From assembly GCA_039105265.1 (NCBI GenBank), contig JAPFFF010000544.1, forward strand, positions 1-20,286: a DNA stretch of 20,286 nt, written 5' to 3'. Of this stretch, positions 11,610 through 20,286 are shown piece by piece; within the stretch, counting starts at the first letter, position 1, and each line of letters starts with the position of its first letter. This DNA comes from Tritrichomonas musculus (taxonomy: Eukaryota > Parabasalia > Tritrichomonadida > Tritrichomonadidae). The position numbers were made by a program, and so were the translations under genes. Below the pieces are notes generated by a model. That model searched no databases and was not told the origin of the DNA. It saw only the letters and a list, made by a program, of their open reading frames with translations.

Positions 11610-12091
11610 CTGAATCTGATGGTTCAAATTGCAGTTGTAGTTTAATCTGATGGTTCAATTGCAGTTGTAGTTTAATCTGATGGTTCAAATTGCAGTTGTA
11701 GTTTAATCTGATGATTCAATTGCAGTTGTAGTTTAATCTAATGGTTCAAATTGCAGTTGTAGTTTAATCTAATGGTTCAAATTGCAGTTGTAGCTGAATC
11801 TGATGGTTCAATTGCAGTTGTAGTTTAATCTGATGGTTCAAATTGCAGTTGTAGTTTAATCTGATGATTCAATTGCAGTTGTAGTTTAATCTGATGGTTC
11901 AAATTGCAGTTGCAGCTGAATCTAATGGTTCAAATTGCAGTTGTAGATTAATCTGATGGTTCAATTGAAGTTGCAGCTGAATCTAATGGTTCAATTGCAG
12001 TTGTAGCTGAATCTGATGGTTCAAATTGCAGTTGTAGCTGAATCTAATGGTTCAATTGCAGTTGTAGTTTATTCTGATGGTTCAAATTGCA
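11610..12091. repeat. Variant block specific to the 3,281-base duplication
   Basis: About sixteen monomers here, repeated at 14891-15372, do not follow the variant order of the 5.7-kb period. The block has TGATGATTCAATTG monomers at about 11710 and 11863 (153 bases apart), related to one at 11497 just upstream (213 bases before). The string of variants around 11400-11560 largely recurs around 11766-11926. The block ends with a TTTATTCTGATGG monomer at about 12068, found elsewhere only near 15349. It looks like a small duplication of neighbouring sequence plus material from a part of the array not otherwise in the window. The left edge is ambiguous because the flanking monomers are alike. Confidence 0.65.
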
Positions 12092-14890
12092 GTTGTAGTT
12101 TAATCTAATGGTTCAAATTGCAGTTGCAGCTGAATCTGATGGTTCAATTGCAGTTGTAGTTTAATCTGATGGTTCAATTGCAGTTGTAGTTTAATCTGAT
12201 GGTTCAAATTGCAGTTGTAGCTGAATCTAATGGTTCAAATTGCAGTTGTAGATTAATCTGATGGTTCAATTGAAGTTGCAGCTGAATCTAATGGTTAAAT
12301 TGCAGTTGTAGTTCAATCTGATTGTTCAAATTGCAGTTGTAGCTGAATCTGATGGTTCAATTGCAGTTGTAGTTTAATCTGATGGTTCAATTGCAGTTGT
12401 AGATTAATCTGATGGTTCAAATTGCAGTTGTAGATTAATCTGATGGTTCAATTGAAGTTGTAGCTGAATCTGATGGTTCAATTGAAGTTGCAGCTGAATC
12501 TAATGGTTAAATTGCAGTTGTAGTTTAATCTGATGATTCAAATTGCAGTTGTAGCTGAATCTAATGGTTCAAATTGCAGTTGCAGCTGAATCTGATGGTT
12601 AAATTGCAGTTGTAGTTCAATCTGATTGTTCAAATTGCAGTTGTAGTTTAATCTGATGGTTCAATTGCAGTTGTAGTTTAATCTGATGGTTCAAATTGCA
12701 GTTGCAGCTGAATCTGATGGTTCAATTGAAGTTGCAGCTGAATCTAATGGTTAAATTGCAGTTGTAGTTCAATCTGATTGTTCAAATTGCAGTTGTAGTT
12801 TAATCTGATGGTTCAAATTGCAGTTGTAGATTAATCTGATGGTTCAATTGAAGTTGTAGCTGAATCTGATGGTTCAATTGAAGTTGCAGCTGAATCTGAT
12901 GGTTCAATTGAAGTTGCAGCTGAATCTAATGGTTAAATTGCAGTTGTAGTTCAATCTGATTGTTCAAATTGCAGTTGTAGTTTAATCTAATGGTTCAAAT
13001 TGCAGTTGCAGCTGAATCTGATGGTTCAATTGCAGTTGTAGTTTAATCTGATGGTTCAATTGCAGTTGTAGTTTAATCTGATGGTTCAAATTGCAGTTGT
13101 AGCTGAATCTAATGGTTCAAATTGCAGTTGTAGATTAATCTGATGGTTCAATTGAAGTTGCAGCTGAATCTGATGGTTCAATTGAAGTTGCAGCTGAATC
13201 TAATGGTTAAATTGCAGTTGTAGTTCAATCTGATTGTTCAAATTGCAGTTGTAGCTGAATCTGATGGTTCAATTGCAGTTGTAGTTTAATCTGATGGTTC
13301 AAATTGCAGTTGTAGATTAATCTGATGGTTCAAATTGCAGTTGTAGATTAATCTGATGGTTCAATTGAAGTTGTAGCTGAATCTGATGGTTCAATTGAAG
13401 TTGCAGCTGAATCTAATGGTTAAATTGCAGTTGTAGTTTAATCTGATGATTCAACTGCAGTTGTAGTTTAATCTAATGGTTCAAATTGCAGTTGCAGCTG
13501 AATCTGATGGTTCAATTGCAGTTGTAGTTTAATCTGATGGTTCAATTGCAGTTGTAGTTTAATCTGATGGTTCAAATTGCAGTTGTAGCTGAATCTGATG
13601 GTTCAAATTGCAGTTACAGCTGAATCTAATGGTTCAAATTACAGTTGTAGTTTAATCTGATGATTCAACTGCAGTTGTAGTTTAATCTGATGGTTCAATT
13701 GCAGTTGTAGCTGAATCTGATGGTTTAAATTGCAGTTGTAGTTTAATCTGATGGTTCAATTGCAGTTGTAGTTTAATCTAATGGTTCAAATTGCAGTTGT
13801 AGTTTAATCTGATGGTTCAATTGCAGTTGTAGTTTAATCTATTGATTAAATTGCAGTTGTAGTTTAATCTGATGGTTCAATTGCAGTTGTAGTTTAATCT
13901 ATTGATTAAATTGCAGTTGTAGTTTAATCTAATGGTTCAAATTGCAGTTGTAGTTTAATCTGATGGTTCAATTGCAGTTGTAGTTTAATCTGATGGTTCA
14001 ATTGCAGTTGTAGCTGAATCTGATGGTTCAATTGAAGTTGCAGCTGAATCTAATGGTTCAATCGCAGTTGTAGTTTAATCTGATGGTTCAAATTGCAGTT
14101 GTAGTTTAATCTGATGGTTCAATTGCAGTTGTAGTTTAATCTGATGGTTCAATTGCAGTTGTAGCTGAATCTGATGGTTCAATTGAAGTTGCAGCTGAAT
14201 CTAATGGTTCAATTGCAGTTGTAGCTGAATCTGATGGTTCAATTGCAGTTGTAGTTTAATCTAATGGTTCAATTGCAGTTGTAGTTTAATCTAATGGTTC
14301 AATTGCAGTTGTAGTTTAATCTGATGGTTCAAATTGCAGTTGTAGCTGAATCTGATGGTTCAAATTGCAGTTGTAGTTTAATCTGATGGTTCAATTGCAG
14401 TTGTAGCTGAATCTGATGGTTCAATTGAAGTTGCAGCTGAATCTAATGGTTCAATTGCAGTTGTAGTTTAATCTGATGGTTCAAATTGCAGTTGCAGCTG
14501 AATCTAATGGTTCAAATTGCAGTTGTAGTTTAATCTGATGGTTCAATTGCAGTTGTAGCTGAATCTGATGGTTCAATTGCAGTTGCAGCTGAATCTAATG
14601 GTTCAATTGCAGTTGTAGCTGAATCTGATGGTTCAAATTGTAGTTTTAGCTGAATCTAATGGTTCAATTGCAGTTGTAGCTGAATCTGATGGTTCAATTG
14701 CAGTTGTAGTTTAATCTAATGGTTCAATTGCAGTTGTAGTTTAATCTGATGGTTCAATTGCAGTTGTAGTTTAATCTGATGGTTCAATTGCAGTTGTAGC
14801 TGAATCTGATGGTTCAAATTGTAGTTTTAGCTGAATCTAATGGTTCAATTGCAGTTGTAGCTGAATCTGATGGTTCAATTGCAGTTGTAG
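11610..14890. repeat. Large tandem duplication, first copy (3,281 bases)
   Basis: This segment is followed directly by a second copy at 14891-18171, offset 3,281. Its first 482 bases (11610-12091) have a variant order seen elsewhere in the window only in that second copy. From about 12080 onward it follows copy II from about 7369 with offset 4,711 (TATTGATTAA at 9129 and 9189 matches 13840 and 13900; the CpG at 9352 matches 14063). It leaves copy II at 14891, where copy II (10180) goes on with TTTAATCTAATGG but here the duplication restarts. The unit is thus a chimaera of a specific left block and most of the middle of the 5.7-kb period. Confidence 0.85.
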
Positions 14891-17800
14891 CTGAATCTGA
14901 TGGTTCAAATTGCAGTTGTAGTTTAATCTGATGGTTCAATTGCAGTTGTAGTTTAATCTGATGGTTCAAATTGCAGTTGTAGTTTAATCTGATGATTCAA
15001 TTGCAGTTGTAGTTTAATCTAATGGTTCAAATTGCAGTTGTAGTTTAATCTAATGGTTCAAATTGCAGTTGTAGCTGAATCTGATGGTTCAATTGCAGTT
15101 GTAGTTTAATCTGATGGTTCAAATTGCAGTTGTAGTTTAATCTGATGATTCAATTGCAGTTGTAGTTTAATCTGATGGTTCAAATTGCAGTTGCAGCTGA
15201 ATCTAATGGTTCAAATTGCAGTTGTAGATTAATCTGATGGTTCAATTGAAGTTGCAGCTGAATCTAATGGTTCAATTGCAGTTGTAGCTGAATCTGATGG
15301 TTCAAATTGCAGTTGTAGCTGAATCTAATGGTTCAATTGCAGTTGTAGTTTATTCTGATGGTTCAAATTGCAGTTGTAGTTTAATCTAATGGTTCAAATT
15401 GCAGTTGCAGCTGAATCTGATGGTTCAATTGCAGTTGTAGTTTAATCTGATGGTTCAATTGCAGTTGTAGTTTAATCTGATGGTTCAAATTGCAGTTGTA
15501 GCTGAATCTAATGGTTCAAATTGCAGTTGTAGATTAATCTGATGGTTCAATTGAAGTTGCAGCTGAATCTAATGGTTAAATTGCAGTTGTAGTTCAATCT
15601 GATTGTTCAAATTGCAGTTGTAGCTGAATCTGATGGTTCAATTGCAGTTGTAGTTTAATCTGATGGTTCAATTGCAGTTGTAGATTAATCTGATGGTTCA
15701 AATTGCAGTTGTAGATTAATCTGATGGTTCAATTGAAGTTGTAGCTGAATCTGATGGTTCAATTGAAGTTGCAGCTGAATCTAATGGTTAAATTGCAGTT
15801 GTAGTTTAATCTGATGATTCAAATTGCAGTTGTAGCTGAATCTAATGGTTCAAATTGCAGTTGCAGCTGAATCTGATGGTTAAATTGCAGTTGTAGTTCA
15901 ATCTGATTGTTCAAATTGCAGTTGTAGTTTAATCTGATGGTTCAATTGCAGTTGTAGTTTAATCTGATGGTTCAAATTGCAGTTGCAGCTGAATCTGATG
16001 GTTCAATTGAAGTTGCAGCTGAATCTAATGGTTAAATTGCAGTTGTAGTTCAATCTGATTGTTCAAATTGCAGTTGTAGTTTAATCTGATGGTTCAAATT
16101 GCAGTTGTAGATTAATCTGATGGTTCAATTGAAGTTGTAGCTGAATCTGATGGTTCAATTGAAGTTGCAGCTGAATCTGATGGTTCAATTGAAGTTGCAG
16201 CTGAATCTAATGGTTAAATTGCAGTTGTAGTTCAATCTGATTGTTCAAATTGCAGTTGTAGTTTAATCTAATGGTTCAAATTGCAGTTGCAGCTGAATCT
16301 GATGGTTCAATTGCAGTTGTAGTTTAATCTGATGGTTCAATTGCAGTTGTAGTTTAATCTGATGGTTCAAATTGCAGTTGTAGCTGAATCTAATGGTTCA
16401 AATTGCAGTTGTAGATTAATCTGATGGTTCAATTGAAGTTGCAGCTGAATCTGATGGTTCAATTGAAGTTGCAGCTGAATCTAATGGTTAAATTGCAGTT
16501 GTAGTTCAATCTGATTGTTCAAATTGCAGTTGTAGCTGAATCTGATGGTTCAATTGCAGTTGTAGTTTAATCTGATGGTTCAAATTGCAGTTGTAGATTA
16601 ATCTGATGGTTCAAATTGCAGTTGTAGATTAATCTGATGGTTCAATTGAAGTTGTAGCTGAATCTGATGGTTCAATTGAAGTTGCAGCTGAATCTAATGG
16701 TTAAATTGCAGTTGTAGTTTAATCTGATGATTCAACTGCAGTTGTAGTTTAATCTAATGGTTCAAATTGCAGTTGCAGCTGAATCTGATGGTTCAATTGC
16801 AGTTGTAGTTTAATCTGATGGTTCAATTGCAGTTGTAGTTTAATCTGATGGTTCAAATTGCAGTTGTAGCTGAATCTGATGGTTCAAATTGCAGTTACAG
16901 CTGAATCTAATGGTTCAAATTACAGTTGTAGTTTAATCTGATGATTCAACTGCAGTTGTAGTTTAATCTGATGGTTCAATTGCAGTTGTAGCTGAATCTG
17001 ATGGTTTAAATTGCAGTTGTAGTTTAATCTGATGGTTCAATTGCAGTTGTAGTTTAATCTAATGGTTCAAATTGCAGTTGTAGTTTAATCTGATGGTTCA
17101 ATTGCAGTTGTAGTTTAATCTATTGATTAAATTGCAGTTGTAGTTTAATCTGATGGTTCAATTGCAGTTGTAGTTTAATCTATTGATTAAATTGCAGTTG
17201 TAGTTTAATCTAATGGTTCAAATTGCAGTTGTAGTTTAATCTGATGGTTCAATTGCAGTTGTAGTTTAATCTGATGGTTCAATTGCAGTTGTAGCTGAAT
17301 CTGATGGTTCAATTGAAGTTGCAGCTGAATCTAATGGTTCAATCGCAGTTGTAGTTTAATCTGATGGTTCAAATTGCAGTTGTAGTTTAATCTGATGGTT
17401 CAATTGCAGTTGTAGTTTAATCTGATGGTTCAATTGCAGTTGTAGCTGAATCTGATGGTTCAATTGAAGTTGCAGCTGAATCTAATGGTTCAATTGCAGT
17501 TGTAGCTGAATCTGATGGTTCAATTGCAGTTGTAGTTTAATCTAATGGTTCAATTGCAGTTGTAGTTTAATCTAATGGTTCAATTGCAGTTGTAGTTTAA
17601 TCTGATGGTTCAAATTGCAGTTGTAGCTGAATCTGATGGTTCAAATTGCAGTTGTAGTTTAATCTGATGGTTCAATTGCAGTTGTAGCTGAATCTGATGG
17701 TTCAATTGAAGTTGCAGCTGAATCTAATGGTTCAATTGCAGTTGTAGTTTAATCTGATGGTTCAAATTGCAGTTGCAGCTGAATCTAATGGTTCAAATTG

Positions 17801-18171
17801 CAGTTGTAGTTTAATCTGATGGTTCAATTGCAGTTGTAGCTGAATCTGATGGTTCAATTGCAGTTGCAGCTGAATCTAATGGTTCAATTGCAGTTGTAGC
17901 TGAATCTGATGGTTCAAATTGTAGTTTTAGCTGAATCTAATGGTTCAATTGCAGTTGTAGCTGAATCTGATGGTTCAATTGCAGTTGTAGTTTAATCTAA
18001 TGGTTCAATTGCAGTTGTAGTTTAATCTGATGGTTCAATTGCAGTTGTAGTTTAATCTGATGGTTCAATTGCAGTTGTAGCTGAATCTGATGGTTCAAAT
18101 TGTAGTTTTAGCTGAATCTAATGGTTCAATTGCAGTTGTAGCTGAATCTGATGGTTCAATTGCAGTTGTAG
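14891..18171. repeat. Large tandem duplication, second copy (3,281 bases)
   Basis: This block matches 11610-14890 base for base in every stretch compared: TGATGATTC at 14991 and 15144, TTTATTCTGATGG near 15349, the GGTTTAAATTGC monomer near 17001, TATTGATTAA at 17121 and 17181, the CpG at 17344, and the two TAGTTTTAGCTG monomers near 17930 and 18110. I saw no difference, though I did not compare every base. At 18172 the sequence does not restart the block but carries on as copies I and II do at 4772 and 10180. The duplication therefore has exactly two copies here. Lack of divergence suggests it is the youngest large rearrangement in the window, or an assembly duplication. Confidence 0.85.
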
Positions 18172-20020
18172 TTTAATCTAATGGTTCAATTGCAGTTGTA
18201 GTTTAATCTGATGGTTCAAATTGCAGTTGCAGCTGAATCTAATGGTTCAAATTGCAGTTGTAGTTTAATCTGATGGTTCAATTGCAGTTGTAGCTGAATC
18301 TGATGGTTCAATTGCAGTTGTAGTTTAATCTGATGGTTCAAATTGCAGTTGTAGCTGAATCTAATGGTTCAATTGCAGTTGTAGTTTATTCAGATGGTTC
18401 AAATTGCAGTTGTAGCTGAATCTGATGGTTCAAATTGCAGTTGTAGCTGAATCTGATGGTTCAAATTGCAGTTGTAGCTGAATCTGATGGTTCAATTGCA
18501 GTTGTAGTTTAATCTGATGGTTCAAATTGCAGTTGTAGTTTAATCTGATGGTTCAATTGCAGTTGTAGTTTAATCTGATGGTTCAATTGCAGTTGTAGTT
18601 TAATCTGATGGTTCAATTGCAGTTGTAGTTTAATCTGATGGTTCAAATTGCAGTTGTAGCTGAATCTAATGGTTCAAATTGCAGTTGTAGTTTAATCTGA
18701 TGGTTCAATTGCAGTTGTATTTTAATCTGATGGTTCAAATTGCAGTTGTAGTTTAATCTGATGGTTCAATTGCAGTTGTAGTTTAATCTGATGGTTCAAA
18801 TTGCAGTTGTAGCTGAATCTGATGGTTCAATTGCAGTTGTAGTTTAATCTGATGGTTCAATTGCAGTTGTAGTTTAATCTGATGGTTCAAATTGCAGTTG
18901 TAGTTTAATCTGATGGTTCAATTGCAGTTGTAGTTTAATCTGATGGTTCAATTGCAGTTGTAGTTTAATCTGATGGTTCAATTGCAGTTGTAGTTTAATC
19001 TGATGGTTCAATTGCAGTTGTAGTTTAATCTGATGGTTCAAATTGCAGTTGTAGTTTAATCTGATGGTTCAATTGCAGTTGTAGTTTAATCTGATGGTTC
19101 AATTGCAGTTGTAGTTTAATCTGATGGTTCAATTGCAGTTGTAGTTTAATCTGATGGTTCAAATTGCAGTTGTAGCTGAATCTAATGGTTCAACTGCAGT
19201 TGTAGTTTAATCTGATGGTTCAAATTGCAGTTGTAGCTGAATCTGATGGTTCAATTGCAGTTGTAGTTTAATCTGATGGTTCAAATTGCAGTTGTAGCTG
19301 AATCTAATGGTTCAACTGCAGTTGTAGTTTAATCTGATGGTTCAATTGCAGTTGTAGCTGAATCTGATGGTTCAAATTGCAGTTGTAGTTTAATCTAATG
19401 GTTCAAATTGCAGTTGTAGCTGAATCTGATGGTTCAATTGCAGTTGTAGTTTAATCTGATGGTTCAAATTGCAGTTGTAGTTTAATCTGATGATTCAATT
19501 GCAGTTGTAGTTTAATCTGATGGTTCAAATTGCAGTTGCAGCTGAATCTAATGGTTCAATTGCAGTTGTAGCTGAATCTGATGGTTCAATTGCAGTTGTA
19601 GTTTAATCTAATGGTTAAATTGCAGTTGTAGTTTAATCTGATGGTTCAAATTGCAGTTGTAGTTTAATCTAATGGTTCAAATTGCAGTTGTAGTTTAATC
19701 TGATGGTTCAAATTGCAGTTGTAGATTAATCTGATGGTTCAAATTGCAGTTGTAGTTTAATCTGATGGTTCAATTGCAGTTGTAGCTGAATCTGATGGTT
19801 CAATTGAATTTGCAGCTGAATCTAATGGTTCAATCGCAGTTGTAGTTTAATCTGATGGTTCAATTGCAGTTGTAGTTTAATCTGATGGTTCAATTGCAGT
19901 TGTAGTTTAATCTGATGGTTCAATTGCAGTTGTAGCTGAATCTGATGGTTTAAATTGCAGTTGTAGTTTAATCTGATGGTTCAATTGCAGTTGTAGTTTA
20001 ATCTAATGGTTCAAATTGCA
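18172..20020. repeat. Tail of a 5.7-kb higher-order period
   Basis: This part matches 4772-6620 of period I with offset 13,400. Shared marks are TTTATTCAGATGG after GTAG at 18381, GTATTTT at 18718, GAATTTGCAG at 19806 and the CpG at 19835. At 18872 it has G like copy I, not the T private to copy II. Unlike copy II, it contains the end of the period (matching 6203-6620), including the GGTTTAAATTGC monomer at 19945. Read with the duplication before it, it completes a third period. Confidence 0.85.
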
Positions 20021-20286
20021 GTTGTAGATTAATCTGATGGTTCAATTGAAGTTGTAGCTGAATCTGATGGTTCAATTGAAGTTGCAGCTGAATCTGATGG
20101 TTCAATTGAAGTTGCAGCTGAATCTAATGGTTAAATTGCAGTTGTAGTTTAATCTGATGGTTCAAATTGCAGTTGTAGTTTAATCTAATGGTTCAAATTG
20201 CAGTTGTAGTTTAATCTGATGGTTCAAATTGCAGTTGTAGATTAATCTGATGGTTCAAATTGCAGTTGTAGTTTAATCTGATGGTT
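20021..20286. repeat. Start of the next higher-order period, cut by window end
   Basis: From 20021 the sequence follows 6621-6886 (offset 13,400) and 877-1142. It has an ATTAAT monomer with GAAG, two CTGAAT GAAG-type monomers, a GGTTAAATTG monomer, and then a run of TTTAAT and ATTAAT 31-base monomers. It shows that the 5.7-kb period is entered a third time and that the array continues beyond the window. Confidence 0.85.

Larger units (their letters stand above)
1..20286. repeat. Satellite array of 30/31-base monomers filling the window
   Basis: Every line of the window is made of the same short unit, head to tail in one orientation, roughly 665 copies by length. A type monomer is 5534-5563: it begins TTTAATCTGATGG, has a CAATTG core and ends GCAGTTGTAG. 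The 31-base form has CAAATTG in place of CAATTG. Recurrent variants are TTTAAT, CTGAAT, ATTAAT or TTCAAT at the start; CTGATGG or CTAATGG; GCAG, GAAG or rarely GAAT after the core; and GTTGTAG or GTTGCAG at the end. The type copy has 10 G+C in 30 bases, and the plus strand is rich in T and G. No unique sequence or inserted element interrupts the array, and neither end is reached. Such arrays are known as satellite or large minisatellite DNA of eukaryotic heterochromatin. Whether this one is centromeric, subtelomeric or elsewhere cannot be told. No gene lies in it: stop codons fall in nearly every monomer and the minus strand shows no ATG. Confidence 0.97.

Noticed and set aside
1-20286. CRISPR array, suggested by regular short direct repeats
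   Set aside because: There are no unique spacers: the whole 30/31-base period is repeat, copies vary at fixed sites, and no cas-like gene or leader is present.
1-20286. Gene for a long repeat protein on the plus or minus strand
   Set aside because: Stops occur in nearly every monomer in the frames I followed, 31-base monomers shift the frame repeatedly, no plus-strand ATG frame I traced exceeds a few dozen codons, and the minus strand appears to have no ATG.
1-20286. Telomeric repeat
   Set aside because: The unit is 30/31 bases with mixed composition. It lacks a short G-run telomere motif such as TTAGGG, TTTAGGG or TTAGG.
1-20286. Mobile element or its terminal repeats
   Set aside because: No transposase-like frame, inverted ends, target-site duplication or non-satellite insert was seen anywhere. 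All breaks in variant order are satellite-to-satellite joins.
1-20286. tRNA, rRNA, riboswitch, promoter or terminator
   Set aside because: No non-repeat sequence is available to hold them. Short TA-rich pieces such as TTTAAT or TTTAAA recur with the monomer and give no specific support.
1-20286. Intrinsic DNA bending by phased A-tracts
   Set aside because: AATT and TTTAAT elements are short and about 15 bases apart, which is near one and a half helical turns. They are not in phase and would tend to cancel.

Overview
The whole 20,286-base window is one uninterrupted satellite array. The repeat is head-to-tail and always in the same orientation, with monomers of 30 or 31 bases. The array runs off both ends, so there is no flanking unique DNA. 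I see no gene, RNA gene, mobile element, CRISPR array or replication origin. The monomer is about one third G+C, is almost free of CpG, and has stop codons in nearly every copy. A long, AT-rich, purely repetitive block with nested higher-order structure points to eukaryotic satellite heterochromatin (pericentromeric, subtelomeric, knob-like or sex-chromosome). The sequence alone does not name the species. The monomer does not match any satellite I recognise.

The monomer can be described as positions 1-30, with 5534-5563 as a type copy. It starts TTTAATCTGATGG (1-13) and ends GCAGTTGTAG (21-30), with TTCAATT between. The 31-base form has one extra A in the CAATTG core. Variation is confined to a few sites: positions 1-4 (TTTA, CTGA, ATTA or TTCA), 9 (G/A), 12, 13, 16, 19-22, 24, 27, 28 and 30. 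The order of these variants is not random. It spells long barcodes that recur kilobases apart, which is how the higher-order layout below was read.

Layout: 1-876 is the middle part of a higher-order unit (same as 16201-17076). 877-6620 is a full 5,744-base period, carrying a local triplication of a 152/153-base cassette at 3186-3642. 6621-11609 is a second copy of that period that lacks the local expansion and is cut short relative to the first. 11610-14890 and 14891-18171 are two directly adjacent copies of a 3,281-base segment, a large tandem duplication. 18172-20020 resumes and completes the 5.7-kb period (same as 4772-6620), and 20021-20286 begins the next one (same as 877-1142 and 6621-6886). 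A smaller nested repeat of about 882 bases lies inside the period (1583 to 2465; 7327 to 8209).

These blocks are near-identical where I compared them, with only single private changes. That fits recent amplification by unequal exchange or conversion, provided the assembly is correct. I found no gene-based system here. The interest lies in the multi-scale repeat architecture, the shared recombination junction near the motif GGTTTAAATTGC, the length dimorphism, and the protein-binding-like and palindromic cores repeated hundreds of times.
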